A DNA stretch of 64,000 nt from Argentina anserina (GCF_933775445.1 NC_065874.1:5723001-5787000), one strand, 5' to 3'. Positions 11,489 to 24,516 are shown, counted from the first letter of the stretch. Translations and numbers: made by a program. The notes: generated from the letters alone by a model not told the origin.

Positions 11489-12405
11489 ATGGTTGCTCAG
11501 GACTTCCAGGTCGATTTGAATAAAGCCCTTGTATTCCAGGTACGGTTACAGTCTCATATGTTTTTGTTTAGAATATAGTATGTGGTCTTGTTCACTGCAT
11601 TTCCAATTGGCTTCGTAGACACATCTATGACCTAGACTCATAAACCATTTATAAGGGTGTCAGATATTGTTTTCCTATTACTTTCTCTGCATGTTCATAT
11701 TTACCTGGTGTTGTCTGAAGTCTGAACAATTTCTACATCTATCCTGAAGTGTAGCAGACTATTTATCTTCAATTCTTCATTAATGTTTGTTTTGCACTTC
11801 CAAGGGGGATCTACTGCTTGCAGTTTGTTTTTTTGTTTTCCATCTCTGCAGTTGCCAATATTCGTATTGCTCTTCTAGGTTTTTTTTTCTTTGAAGAGGT
11901 TGTCGTTTCCTTTTCTGGTCCTCTATTTTGCCTTTGGTGCATGTGATTAGTTCTAGTACAAACTTTTGACTTTTGATGTTTTACAGGTTGGCCATCTTGG
12001 AGAAGCATATCAAGAGTGGGTTCACCAGCCTATTGTCTGCACAGAAGGCCCTCGATTTTTTGAAAATGAATTTTGGGAGGTAATGCCAGCCCCTTTGATG
12101 CCTATAGCTGCTCTGTTATGAATTTGTTTACGTGCCAACTTGAATTATTAATATCTGTCCAGCTATAATATATCTCATTTACTGACTCAATTTGATTACT
12201 TGAAACAGTTCTTGACCCGCACCGTGTGGTGGGCAGTGCCTACCATATGGCTCCCAGTGGTGAGTTACTTCATCTCCAAGTCCGTACGAATGGGTCATAC
12301 CTTTCCTGAAATAGTTCTGATGGTTCTTTTTGGCATTTTTGTGTGGACATTGCTTGAATATACATTGCATCATTTCCTTTTCCACATTGAAACAACGAGC
12401 TACTG

Positions 12406-12442
<37 letters not shown>

Positions 12443-13370
12443 GTGCGTACATATCTTTTGTTATTTTATGTGAGAATAATGTTCTAGTTTTCTGTATTGC
12501 TTTAGGGGGAATACCGCACATTATCTTCTCCACGGCTGCCATCACAAACACCCAATGGATGGGTTGCGACTTGTTTTCCCTCCCACTGCAACAGCTATTC
12601 TATGTTTTCCAGTATGCAATCTTCTCTCTTATCCCGAGTCTTACCACGTGGTCACTCATTATGTTGTGCTTCCGATTACAACATAGTTAATGAATATTCT
12701 AAGTGTAGAAGATTATTAGTCTATCTTTATGGAAACAATATCTTTTGTCTTGTGTTGTATGACCCATGTTACCTTACCATGTTCTCAACACTGGAAACAA
12801 CTAGATAGCTGTTTGTATTGCATTATTGCACATTGTTGCCTACTTGGCATTGTTATGATGTAGAAGTCTACTTGCACATTTTTTTATTCTTCAAAATTGT
12901 CTAGGTACCCGATTTTTCTTTGCGTACATGTATGGAATTCTTTTTGATTCACTTCTCTAATCTCTACCCCTATGTTTGCCAGTTCTATAACTTGGTTAAG
13001 CTGATGTCCTCCCCGTCTGTTGCTCCTGCTTTATTTGGTGGTGGTTTATTGGGTTATGTCATGTATGATGTTACCCATTACTACCTTCATCATGCTCAGC
13101 CATCCAGTAAGCTGCCCAAAGATCTTAAGGTAAAGACCGGCATTAACTGCCTGTTTGGAAGAGCTTCACCTATTATACCCAAAACTATTTCTCCTTTCAA
13201 GTATGTTTGCGCACTATCATGGTCAATAAGAAGTTTGCTTGTTTTTGCAGAAATACCACTTGAATCATCATTTCAGGATTCAGGACAAAGGCTTTGGAAT
13301 AACTTCAAGTCTATGGGACAGGGTGTTTGGAACACTTCCTCAAACCAAATCAGCTAAAAAGAGTAGATAA
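11489..13370 (+). CDS. FAH1: fatty acid 2-hydroxylase (FAH1/FAH2-like)
   Basis: Six exons: 11489-11539, 11987-12079, 12209-12405, 12506-12611, 12983-13129, 13251-13370. They join in frame to 237 aa, the length I recall for Arabidopsis FAH1. It is an ER membrane di-iron enzyme that 2-hydroxylates acyl chains of sphingolipid ceramides, receiving electrons from separate cytochrome b5 (plant forms lack the fused b5 domain, as here). The histidine clusters are visible: EYTLHHFLFH, HYLLHGCHHKHPMD, HYYLHH and KYHLNHH. Hydrophobic membrane segments lie in exons 3 and 5. The start is the first ATG after the leader intron, with MVAQDF as in the pseudogene copy. The intron after exon 3 opens with a (TC)n tract. 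It lies 1.4 kb upstream of the EMB1611-like gene, as in Arabidopsis. The ORF reading through the exon 5/6 intron is not the real C-terminus. Confidence 0.95.
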
Positions 13371-14650
13371 TTCTTGTAATCGGTGTTAGAATAGCAAGTA
13401 GTATCAGCAAGCTGCTCAACCAATTATGATTCCTTAACATTCTTTATTCTCCTAAATTGATTGTTTGCATAAGTTATTATGTTTTCGGGGTGGGATATCA
13501 AGGAGGTTAAATTAAGAATGATGGCTCTTGAATTCGCTGGTTGTTGTTAAGGACAACTCTGTCTATAATGCGTGATTTCTCATTTTTCTATGCATCTATT
13601 CTTTGCATCTTCGGATGATGAATTGTTATGTTGACGATGATTCTACTTCTGAAATTTTTGATCAGGAGTCTTTCAGAATTTGCTTATTCTCGTTTTGATT
13701 GTCCAAAGTCCAAACTGTCAAATCTGAGATTCTTTATATGTTCATTACCATGATGTGAAAATCAGTGGTCATTGGTTAACAGTTGACATTGATTCCTCAT
13801 TTCCTTCAGTATCAACTCATCCAAGGAAACATACTTCTTTGGGTAACCAATAACAATCACTCATGCATAGTTGCCATGACACGTGCACCAGAGACTCAGT
13901 ATGAAAAAGGAAATTTACGTAAGACATCTTATTATGTATATTTCACTATTTCAGATGCACCTAATATCTAAATACCATACACATGATACAATGTTTTCTT
14001 TTTGATAATATAAAGAAAAGTCCCTTGGGCAACCAACATATGTTTGTTTATGGTGCATCGACGTAATGTCGTGTGTGGCTAATGATTGATCTTACTTTTC
14101 ATACCACTCATAATGTAATAATGTAGTCCGGTTCACAATGTCAGTAGTTGATTATGAAATTTATGTGCAATCACAATTTTATGTAAATCTAAGGATTTAA
14201 AACAAAATATCTTAATTTTAAAAAGATTCTTTTTACTTTTGGAGTTTTGGATTTACATCCAATAATAATTGAGCATGAATTCCATAATCAGCTACTGACC
14301 GTGTGAACGAGACTGTGTAATGATGACCGCGTGATATCAGGATGCATAACACATATTTGATCTTTATGGCAACTCGTGATACAGTTCCTTTTATACAAGA
14401 ATGTTCTGAAATTCGTAACTGTATGACAGTAAATAGTAATTAAAAAAGTGATTTCAAGTAAATAGTAATTAAAAATTAGAAACTAGAACCAGTAGAACGT
14501 GATGAGCAGAAGACATATTGGGCCGGGCTAAAGAACTCTGATCCAGAAACAACACAAATTGTATTCTCACAGATCCAGCACAAGAGGCGGTAAAGGGGTT
14601 TAAGGATCCGACTGACCGACCCAAATCCCTCATTAGGGTTTCCCTCTCCC
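13371..14650. other. intergenic; nothing recognised
   Basis: Contains the 3' UTR of FAH (no clear polyadenylation site chosen) and the promoter of the next gene. No repeats or ORFs that I can support. Confidence 0.5.
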
Positions 14651-14711
14651 TCTCGATTTTCTCAGAACCAAACAACATATAGGCTTTGCGGTCCCGATCT
14701 CTCTGCGTCAA

Positions 14712-14732
14712 ATGGAAAGATCGCGGGTTTAG
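14712..14732 (+). promoter_or_regulatory. short upstream ORF before EMB1611-like gene
   Basis: A 6-codon ORF (MERSRV then TAG), out of frame with the main start at 14773 and 40 nt upstream of it. If the transcript starts upstream it would be the first ATG. The effect on translation is inference. Confidence 0.4.
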
Positions 14733-14772
14733 GATTCGTTGGCCGCTTCAGCAGCTTGGTCCCACTCCAACA

Positions 14773-17700
14773 ATGGCGGCTAAACTGCCGGTGGAGCCTG
14801 AGAAGGCCAGCCCCTGCTGCGCTGCGGTACGCATTTTGCTCTTGACTCTTGATTATTTTGATTCAATTTATTTAGAGTGTTTTTGGTTTCGATATGTGCT
14901 GAGTTTGTGGGTTTTTTTTATATTTAAATTGTTGGTGCAGTGGCAGAAGAAGTATATGAAGAGTGAGAAGCTGCGGAATCATCTCCGGGAAGCTGTGAAT
15001 ATTCTTCAGAAGGGGACTGAGGAGATTCAGGCACAGCATTCTACTCTCAAGAAAGGTATATTCCTTTATGATGTTTAAGTACTTTTACTTATTTTCGATA
15101 CGAATTTGTTAGATGTGGAAATGATTATCATGTCTTGCTTTGATTTAGTGAGATTAGATAACAACGATTTTTTGTATGAAGGTTGTGGTAGTAATGCAAT
15201 TGGAGTCGAATGCAAAACACGGTTACTAATTGAATTTTTATGCTGTACTAGGCTTACGGAATGATTGGGAAACCGAGAGCCATATGTGGCAGGACTAAGT
15301 AAAGTGAAACTTGTTAAGATAAAGATTTTCGTTTGTTGTTGTAGTGTTCTTAAAAAATAAGCTCTTTCGAAGTGTGCTGGGATATTGTGCTTAAGAAGCT
15401 GAGTTAGTTATCAAATTTTCTTACTTTCCATTGTGTATTTTTGTGGTTGCAGAATATGAGGAGTTGCGACGGCTGGCAGATATTGAGAAAGAGGAGAAAG
15501 GGAAAGAATCTGCTGCAAGGGTCTCTCTGGAGAACGAGGTGTCTGAGTTGAAATCTGAGATACTTTCTCTCAAGCAGCGAGAAGGTACAGACTCTCAAGA
15601 TAAAGATGAAGTGAAGCTTCTTAAAGACCAGGTTTCCAAACAGGGACAAGAGATTAGTCATCTGAAGGATCTGATTGAGATAGAGAAGAAAAGAGCAGAT
15701 TCAGAAAGTAAGAAAGCAGAAGCAGAGAAGAAAAAGGCTGCCGAAGCACAAAAAAGTATGAAAACTGAAAAAAAGAAGGCGGATGAAGAAAGGAAGCGTG
15801 CCAATATTGAAGGGGAGAAGGCGGAGAATTATAGGCTTCAGTTGGAGGTTGTGGAGAAAGAAGCTGCTGATGCAAAATCTCATTCTGAAGTGGAAAAGGA
15901 GATTAGTTGTCTCAAGGAGCTTATTGAGAGAGAGAAGAAAAGAGCAGATTTAGAATGTAAGAAAGCAGAAGCAGAGAAGAAAACGGCTGCAGAAGCACAA
16001 AAAAGTATGAAAATTGAGAAAAGGAAGGCTGATGAAGAAAGGAAACGTGCCAATACTGAAGGAGAGAAGGCAGAGAATTATAGACTTCAGTTGGAGCTAT
16101 TGGAGAAAGAAGCCGCTAAAGCAAAATCTCATTCTGAAGTGGAAAAGGAGATTAGTAGTCTGAAGGATCTTATTCAGAAAGAGAAGGAAAATGCAGAATC
16201 AGAAAGTAAGAAAGCAGAAGCGGAGAAGAAAAAGGCTGCTGAAGCACTGAAAAGTATGAAAACTGAAAAACGCAAGGCTGAAGAAGAAAGGAAACGTGCA
16301 AATATTGAAGGAGCGAAGGCTGAGAATTATAGGGTTAGGTTGGAGGCATTGGAGAAAGAAGCTGATAAGGTGAAATCTGGTTTGGCTTCTAAAATTTTGA
16401 ACCTTGAAGCAGCAAACAAAATGCTTGAAACAGAAAGACAGAAGGTCGTGAAGGAGAGAGAATTTGCAAATTCTGAGATGGCAAAAGCTGAGGAACAGAG
16501 GAAGTTTGCTGAAGCCAATAGGCAAAAGATCATTGAAGAAAAATCTCGTTCTGAAAGTTTGTCTCTGCAATTGGTAGACTGTAGAAAGAGGGTTGATGAG
16601 TTGCAGAAAGAGCTAAACGGAATTAGGTGTTCAACAATATTGCATGCGAATTTTGGGGTCAAACCAGATGGTAATAGAATTGACACTTCCAAAGAGTTTT
16701 CAAACTTGGAGGAAGCAATCAAAAGAGTCGAAGTTGAAAAGCAGAAGGCATTGAAGGAGAAGAAGCGCGCAGACTCAGAGGTGATGAAAACTCAAAAGCA
16801 GAAACAGCTTGCGGAAATAAATATGAAGAAGGCAGCTGAAGAAAAATCTCGTGCTGATCATCTTTCTCGGCAGTTAGATGAAGCTAAAAAACAGATTGAG
16901 GTATTGTCAACTAGAAACTTGATTGAGGTGTCTGCTGTTCATCAACTTGCCAAAGGTATGGGTGCTGATAGTGCGAAGGTGAAACTTTTAAAGAAACAGC
17001 TTAAGCTTGAGAAAATGCATAGAAAGTATTCTGAGGAAGTGGTCAAGGTCAACCTGGAAAGAAGTCGCAACCATATCCTACATCAAGAATATGGTCGCTT
17101 GAAGTTGGATGTTGATCAAATTTCACAGCGGTTGGATATGCTTAATAACTCGTTTTGCTATAATGCCGAAGGTATAGATGACCATGAAAAGGTTCGTCTC
17201 CTTGTTCTAAACTTTTTAGTTAACCCTGTTCAATTTGATTCTATGGCAATATCTTTAGTTCTGATGACATTGGTCAGGGCATCTCTTCTCAAAACGTAGT
17301 ATGTACATGTTTAAGCGTTTGCTGTTCTGCTTTGCTTTTAAGTCCTGTTTCCTTTTTTCAGGCGTGCTTGATGACAAATGAATCTTGTTCATCTGATGGC
17401 TTTTAGTGTTGTAATCTGGTGGGTAGAGGCTTGTTATGCTACTTGGTCCATGCTAAGTTGTAAATAATACCGGAGTTAAAAATTGAGGTTAAAATGACAT
17501 ATGCTCAAGCCTTTCAACGTTTTTTTAATAAAATTATACATATCTGACAGAAACTATGTACTGTAGTCTTTCTTGTCCAGTTGCTTAGTTACTGACCATA
17601 TGAGATTATGGAACACACCTTCCAAATCTACAGTTTGGCTTCTAAATACCACATTACTAGCTGTTGTCATTCATTCTCTATTAGTCTCTTGGATTCTTCA

Positions 17701-20700
17701 GTCATTTATATGATGTTATCTGTCCTTGCACACGCTTGTAGTTCCATAACTTGACTGAACTGGTTGTTTTCACTTTGCAGAGTTGGAATATAATGAAAAA
17801 GCAACGGTTAAGCAACAAGAGTTACCAAGGGCTAGAATCTTCCCAGGTGAATGAAACTGAATTTTTGAAACCTGCCTGCCCCGTTTTGGATGCATCAGAT
17901 CCTTTCAGGGAAGACATGCAACATACAGGACCTTATCCTCCATTATCTGGAGGAAACTGCACTGGATCTATTTCAGGTATTGATTCTAAATTAGAGTCTC
18001 CTAGAGGCTCTAGGAGAAACATGTTACAGAGTTCTGCAATAAATTCAAGTACAGCATCTTTTTCTGATGGACAGTTGGTGGGCTCACAGGAAAAAGGTGT
18101 GTTTTCTGTTACCGTGCCAACAAAATTGGTTGAGGAAAATGTGCTACCATCATTATCCAACATGTCTACTGAGGTTGTTAAAAGAAAGTGCAATGATACA
18201 ATTGCCGTGGTGGCTGAAAACGCTGTCAAAAGTCCTGTAAGAACTGATGGTATTGGAAAAGTTAATGAGCATAGCAGAAAGAGAAAGAGGATAATATATG
18301 CAGTTGAATCCATTCAGAGTCTATACTGTGAGGGTAAGAAGTTCCACCAGCAGGTAGAGGAGAAACTATCTGATCTGCATTGTTTGTTGCGCAAGAAAAT
18401 AAAGAAATCGGTTGAAGAGAGACTGCATGGGAAGAGAGAAGCAGTTTCTGAAGGGAAATGGGTAGTGGCGAGTAGTTTAGTCAGCAATGAGCAAAATAAA
18501 TCAGATGTATTTGTGAATGAATGTGCAAATGCATGCAGACATGTTTCAAGTATTGCGGAGGAGCTCATTGGGACTGCCCAAGCAAGCAGAGAATGCACAA
18601 GTGATCTTGATTTTAGTGATATGGCAAGTTTTGATGAAGTAACAGATGGAAATTACCTGAAACTGTTGGATCTGGACGATGCTGCTGAGGAACAGCGCTA
18701 TAGGATGGCAATGGAAATGCCATTATCTCCTACACTTCCCGAGATTGAGGCTCAAGATGTTGAAACTTCTCATAGCGATAGGATCAATTCTTTAATGAAG
18801 GAAACCATCTGTGACAGTTATTCAAATAAGAATGGAAATTGTGATGATTGTTGTGTCATGCAAGGCCTCAGTGGGAATGGCATTGGTAATTCTGCAGCAA
18901 CGGGTAAACCTTGGGATATTGAGGTGGAGGATGCTAGCGCTGAAGTGACACGTACTTCAAGTAGTAAAGCTATGTTCCCATTTGAAAATCATGGTGCTGC
19001 GGGTGACAATAGTCTCAAGTATCATGTGTTGTTTTCAAACACTGAAGACAGCAGTAGCATTTCTAGGGTATTTAATGCATTTAAAACTTGTATTGCACAG
19101 AGCAGTCTGGCTATTCGTACAGAATGGATGGTGCGAGATATTCTGTTTGCTGTTAGAAGTGAAGAAAAACTTCTCCCCAAGTAAGTAATTTATGGGATCA
19201 AGGTGGTCGATTCTCTTTTTTTTTTTTTTTTGTGCCTCCATCCTCCCTTCCTCCTAAGAAAGCTGTGCCTCTACATTATTGTGATTCTGTTTTACTCTTT
19301 TGATTTTTAGTTCTTTGTACTTTGGATTTTCTGCTAATAATTTTGTTTTATTCAATACAGGGAGAAGGTTTGTGTATTCATGTCCTTGTTGCTGCTTAAC
19401 TTCTCCTTTGCTTCTTCAAGTAAATTCGGGAGCATGTATTGGGAATCCAAACCCTGCTTGGATTCTTTCGCTCGACATGTGTGCTCAGGTTTGCTAATCT
19501 AGTGATTGAATAGTATAGCTTCTTCTTTGGTCCATTGTAGTTATGATTATTTTTTCTCTTTTTGCAGTGATGTGTAATGGTGATGGCAGAAGTATAATTT
19601 CGGAATTTGGTTGTTTGGATGAATCACTTGGTGTCATAGAGGATTTCATAATGCATGGGAGAGTTTTTGTCTGTAGGGATGCACCTTCCAAGACAACGGT
19701 TGAGTCTCACTCTAGCAGCTCCCTGCTTGACAACATAGATATATCCCCTCGTCCAGCATCAGCAGATGAGCTGGTTGCAGGGAGCGTTGTACTGGCATCA
19801 CTATGTGCAGCATTTGATCACATTGGTTTTATATGTGAAACATCCTGCAACATTTTGCTGATTAGGAGATTAAATTGTTCGTTAATTCTGAAGATGCTGC
19901 ATGTTTTTGCTCACTTTGGTGGCAAGAAGTTCTTCAACTATAGCAACCATACTTTAATGACCGTCATGAAATCTGTCGTCACATATCTTGAGGGAGTAAG
20001 AGCTTCAAATCCTGCTGATTCTAGTGCATCAGTAAGCAATTGTGGAATGGAGTTCTGTCCATGTGTTGAGTGCCCATTTTCTGAGGATGCTGTCTCTGTA
20101 GATACTGCTATATTATTGCTTTTAGAAAAGCTCCAAAGTTTGAATCAAGATGTGGTGCAATCAGTCAGTTCAAATAGAGAGCGTTCACTGTGTGATCTCC
20201 GCGATGTGCTATCGTTGGTGGAGTTGGTTGCGTTCAACATGGTATGCTAATATCTTATTGAGTTTATTTTTCATATTGCTTTCCTATCATGTTATCCAAA
20301 ACCTAAGGATAGATCGTGTCTCTGCTTTACACGATTGCCTTGTTACACCTTTCTGATTAATTACTGTTTGTACATCCTGCTGTGTTGTGTTCAACGCTTG
20401 ATCACTAGCACCCCCAAATCTTTTTAGTGGAATGTCCTCTGCTGTCTAATGGTTGAGGAAATTATTCATAGAAATGTTTTATTTAATGTCTCATTGAATG
20501 CAATCAGTATAAAACTGCCGACTTAGGATTGAAGTAGATGGCTCAAAAATGAATGCAATCAGTATCATATGATTGAAATTTTTTGCAACCAAAAAACTAC
20601 AATTAATACTTTACTTTATTTTCTGTAGGAGTCTACAACTTCTTATGGTTTGTTAGTATATTGAGGAGCCTATGTCGTCATTTGGTTCCTGGAGACCTTT

Positions 20701-21409
20701 TGTTGTGTTGTGTTGTGTTTTTTATTATTATTATTATTATTTTCTAACCTCATGTTCTTAGACTGATGCTTGGAAGTTTCTCTATTTTATTGCAGAGCTG
20801 GACATGGACCAGTGTCAATGTTATTCCTCAGCTGATGAAAATGTTGGAACCATGCCACGCCGAGAATGTTATCGCTGGAATCGCTGTCCTCCTTGGTCAA
20901 CTTGGGAGGTATTGTTTTCAATTAATTTGCTTGAAACTTTGTTGTTTACTGGTGTCGTTTAGAATAATTCATTAGCTGTTTTCATCTCGCTTTTTTTGCA
21001 TGGAGCTCTGACATTATCCGATCTTATTGTATGCCGAACTTTGTCATGCACTGCCATCTGTTTTTCATGTGCTGAGTTTGACAATGTAATCATGATTTGT
21101 AGGTTTGGCGTCGATTCTGTTGGCTATGAAGATCAAGGTTTGGAATTCTTGAGGCATAAGTTGTCTGTCATTTTAAGTCGTGAATCTGCAAGCAGTGCAA
21201 GTCTTCCTACTCAAATTGCCACGGTCACTTCTATGCTGAGTCTGATGTCTTTTGATTTCAAAACAATTATTCAGAATAATGTAAATCCTTCCGTCACAAC
21301 AAGTCAGTCTGATCCAGCGCAGTCGATAAGGAAGTGGTTTTCTTTGCTGCCAAAAAAGCAACAGGAATTGTCATTCAGCCTTCTGCAAGCTGCTAATCTA
21401 GAGAGCTGA
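14773..21409 (+). CDS. EMB1611: EMB1611/MEE22-like coiled-coil protein
   Basis: Eight exons, all GT/AG and in frame: 14773-14826, 14941-15055, 15453-17191, 17781-19180, 19361-19488, 19568-20241, 20796-20908, 21103-21409, giving about 1509 aa. Exons 1-3 encode residues 1-636: a short N-terminus with CCAAWQKKY, then long Lys/Glu/Ala-rich coiled coils, including three near-identical 83-residue repeats (about residues 122-370). The rest is mostly hydrophilic and Ser-rich, with a basic RKRKR patch near residue 805 that could be a nuclear signal, and a more hydrophobic helical C-terminus. I assign it by the coiled-coil layout and by its position next to FAH and the BBE-like genes, matching At2g34780, required for embryo and shoot meristem development (from memory). 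No enzymatic domain is visible. The molecular role is unknown to me. Confidence 0.8.
15650..16396 (+). repeat. three 249-bp in-frame repeats in coiled coil
   Basis: Three tandem units start at 15650, 15899 and 16148, each exactly 249 bp or 83 codons. Each begins EIS.LK.LI and contains KKAEAEKK.AAEA, EERKRAN and KAENYR.. blocks. Differences are scattered point changes, so the reading frame and heptad phase are preserved across units. Confidence 0.9.
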
Positions 21410-22745
21410 GATACTTTCTGAAACTGCTGAGATGCTTTGCGACCTGAAGAGAGGAACTCTTTTGTGCATGTTGTAGCCGTAGACATTTTTGTGGGCGGAT
21501 TCAGGTGATTTTGGTCAATTTTTTACCAGTTGAGTAGGGTTCATGGCCAAAAGAGAGTAGGGTTAGTATTTGTCCTTTATGTTGAAGTAATTGAGGATTC
21601 AAAGACCGACGAGTGGATAGTGTATCCCTCTGTACATATTCCATAGTCAACAATTGCAATGGCGCCGGTTTTGGCTCCTCATCTCTAAAATCTAAAGTGG
21701 TGAATAGTGTATGCTATCTGAATTGAAAATTTTCAAGTATTCACTATAGTAATTAAAAGTTACAAGAGGCAAGTTTCTATTAGCCTTCTCAAGTTCTCAT
21801 TATTGCCCTCATAATATCGATAGGATTTTCCTCTTTGCTTGGGTGTGCCCCAACAGACGGTGGCCGCTTGTAGTCTCCTCAACGAGCGGCATCGGACACT
21901 TATTCGTAGACCCTCTGCCACTGCCGAGGTGTCGATTTCTCACCATTTCTGTTGACACCTATCCACAAAACCACAACCTAGCTCTTGTACAATCTCACTA
22001 GCTGATGATATAAATCCATAGTGAGATTTGAGGAAGAGGATACATTACAAGTCATTATACTAATAAATGTTTCATTCATTCTCATAGTCCATAGGAGATG
22101 CTGCAGTATCTTTGCTTGCAGTGGAGTAGGCAGAGCCTGAAAGTTGATGACTCGTATAGTGAAGGTAATACGCTAGTTTCACGGTTTCACCAATACGATT
22201 AACGATTGTCTTCAAAGTAAATGTACTTAATTTCAAACAATATATTTTTGCTGCAGATCACAAGACTTCGTGAAGCTTTATAACAAGGGCAACAACATGA
22301 TGGTGTGTCTTCTGTATTTATTATTTGATAATGTGCTTCTGAAATCTTTCTATCGTTTGAGTATCTTTTCCAATTTGGGTATCTTTTCAATACAGTTTGA
22401 GTATCTTTCTGTACGGCTTTCTGATGCGAGTTTCTATTGAATTTGAGTGTGTTTTCAGTGTGGGCGTGTGTTTCTTTCAATCTGAATATCTTTCTATCGT
22501 TTGAGTATCTTTTCCAATTTGAGTATCTTTTCAATTCTCGTATGAGTATCTTTCTGTACGGCTTTCTGATGCGAGTTTCTATTGAATTTGAGTGTGTTTT
22601 CAGTGTGGGCGTGTGTTTCTTTCAATCTGAGTATCTTTCTATCGTTTGAGTATCGTTTCCAAATTGAGTATCTTTTCAATTCTCGTAAAATTTCATATGC
22701 ATTTATATGTTTCTGAAGCTGTGATATATGTACGTGTATATGTAG
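21410..22745. other. intergenic / possible 5' part of PP2C pseudogene
   Basis: Contains the 3' UTR of the previous gene and a 145-bp tandem repeat (22340-22686). Upstream exons of the PP2C gene may lie here (for example around 22255-22305), but I cannot define them. Confidence 0.4.
22340..22686. repeat. 145-bp tandem repeat, about 2.4 copies
   Basis: The segment beginning GTATCTTTCTGTACGGCTTT occurs at 22401 and 22546 (period 145), with partial units at both ends. Inside each unit shorter GAGTATCTTTTC-like motifs recur. It probably sits in an intron or the 5' flank of the PP2C pseudogene. Confidence 0.85.
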
Positions 22746-24516
22746 CACAAAGCAGGACATGGATTTACTCGAGATGAAGTTGATGATAAGAAGCTAAGCA
22801 GCCATAAAGTCAGCCATGGATCCAAGTTGGTGAGTGGACAAATGGACCATGGAATGGAAGATTATATCGTGGCAGAAACTAGAAAAATAAATGGCTTTGA
22901 ATTGGGTTTATTTGCAATTTTTGACGGCCATTCTGGTAAAAAAGTTGCAGAATACTTGCAAGCTCATTTATTTGACAACATACTAAGACAGGTATAGTGT
23001 TTCATACTTGGTTGTGCTAACACTCCTCTTTGTGATCTTTTTTCTGCCATATATGTTTTACTTGGGAGCTTTTTTTTTTTTGCAGCATGACTTTTGGACC
23101 GATCCGGAAGAAGCAATTAAGAGAGCTTACAAAGCTACAGATGATGAGATGTTGGGAACGGTGGCTGGTTCGAGAGGCGGATCTACTGCTGTTACAGCAA
23201 TACTTATCAGTGGGGAGAAGCTAATTGTAGCCAATATTGGTGACTCCCGCGCAATTTTATGCAGAGATGGTGTGGCGAACCAGTTAACTGTAGATCACGA
23301 ACCTCAGAAGGAGAAGGATCTTGTTGAAAGCAGAGGTGGTTATGTTATTAAGCTGCCAGGTAGTTTACTTGGGATAATTGATCTACGTCTTTGCTTAATG
23401 TGTGCATTATCTTTTGGTGTAGACCTAATTTTCGTATCTACTTTATAGCAATGCATCCTTAATTTAGTGGTTAGGGTGATCATCATCGTTTTGTCTAATT
23501 AGTCTTGAACTCTTGATATGTAATAGCAAACGTTTGTTTTGAGATTTATCAGGAAATGTTCCACGGGTGGATGCACAACTAGCAATGTCGCGGGCATTTT
23601 GGGGATGGTGACCTAAAGGAGCACATTTTTTTAAAATATTTATTTAATAAAGTACAAAGTAAGGGGGGCAAGGTTTAAGCTTGTCAAGAAAACCCAAAGG
23701 AAAAAAAAAAGAAAGTAGATAATTATACTATAAAAACCGATAATTCGGAAATCTCAAGTAATCAGCTTGTAAGAACTTAACGAGCATACTAAGAGGGCTA
23801 TCATACTAAGTAAAAGAGGGTAAATTTTTTTTGGTCAGTACAATATATAACCATAAACATTGATGTCTGTAAAGTCTTTAAAAATATAAATAAGTGTCAA
23901 TAAATATGAAAGAATATTATGAAAATCGATGGAAAATTAAAATATTCAAATAATTTTTTTTCTCAAATTAATTAGATTAAAACTTAATAGTTCATATTTA
24001 TAATTTCATATTCAATATATAAAGTAGCAAGATTATTAGAAAAAACTACTTAAAGATTTTTATGAGATTTAAGAAAAAATGACGGTATTAATAGGAGAAA
24101 TATATGTTGATAATCTAATTATATATATATATATATTATCAGCACTAATATATTAAAATTTTAGGGTAAATATTGTAACATGGACTCCAGCCAGGCCAAG
24201 CCCTGGGCTGGATCCGCCAGTGGATATCAACATCAAGAAGATCGACACTGAAGTAGAGTTCATTATATAGGGAAGTGATGGTTTGTGGAAGGTGAGCAAC
24301 ATACTGACTTTCCTATTCCTAAACTAAACATGACATTAATTGGAGACGTTGGATTGATAAATGTATCTGTTCCTCCAGGTGGTGTCAAACCATGATGCTT
24401 ATGATTGCATTAGAGGTACAATTGATGCTGAAGAAGCAGCAGAGAAGTTGATTCAAAAGGCATTATCCAGGAAAAGCTATGACGATATCTCTTGCATAGT
24501 TGTTGTCTTCTACTAG
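22746..24516 (+). pseudogene. protein phosphatase 2C (PP2C) pseudogene
   Basis: Exons seen: 22746-22991 (HGMEDY and FAIFDGHSG, the first metal-binding motifs), 23086-23359 (GGSTAVTAIL, NIGDSRAI), 23553-24291 and 24379-24516 (ending YDDISCIVVVFY). It would have been a cytosolic/nuclear Ser/Thr phosphatase needing Mg/Mn. Breaks: one extra base at about 23600 shifts the frame right after the SRAF block, which should continue GDG; about 594 bp of foreign AT-rich DNA sits at 23629-24222; and TAG at 24268-24270 falls just before the SDGLWK block. The splice sites look intact. The N-terminal start was not found. Position next to FAH/EMB1611 agrees with At2g34740. Confidence 0.88.
23629..24222. mobile_element. 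unclassified insertion in PP2C exon
   Basis: About 594 bp of AT-rich sequence between the KEHI codons and the DINIKKID codons of PP2C, where family members have only a few residues. The right end contains GGCTGGATCCGCCAGTG, a phrase common in plant transposon copies. I see no clear terminal inverted repeats or coding sequence. Boundaries are approximate. Confidence 0.5.

Noticed and set aside
12920..13357. 145-codon ORF in FAH
   Set aside because: It reads out of exon 5 into the intron and out of frame into exon 6; the spliced frame gives the conserved His-rich C-terminus.
15654..16722. Several minus-strand ORFs of 60-131 codons
   Set aside because: They are antisense shadows of the Lys/Glu-rich coiled-coil exon.
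22199..22760. Minus-strand ORFs with repeated NWKRYSNDRK-like peptide
   Set aside because: Produced by the 145-bp tandem repeat; no gene signals.
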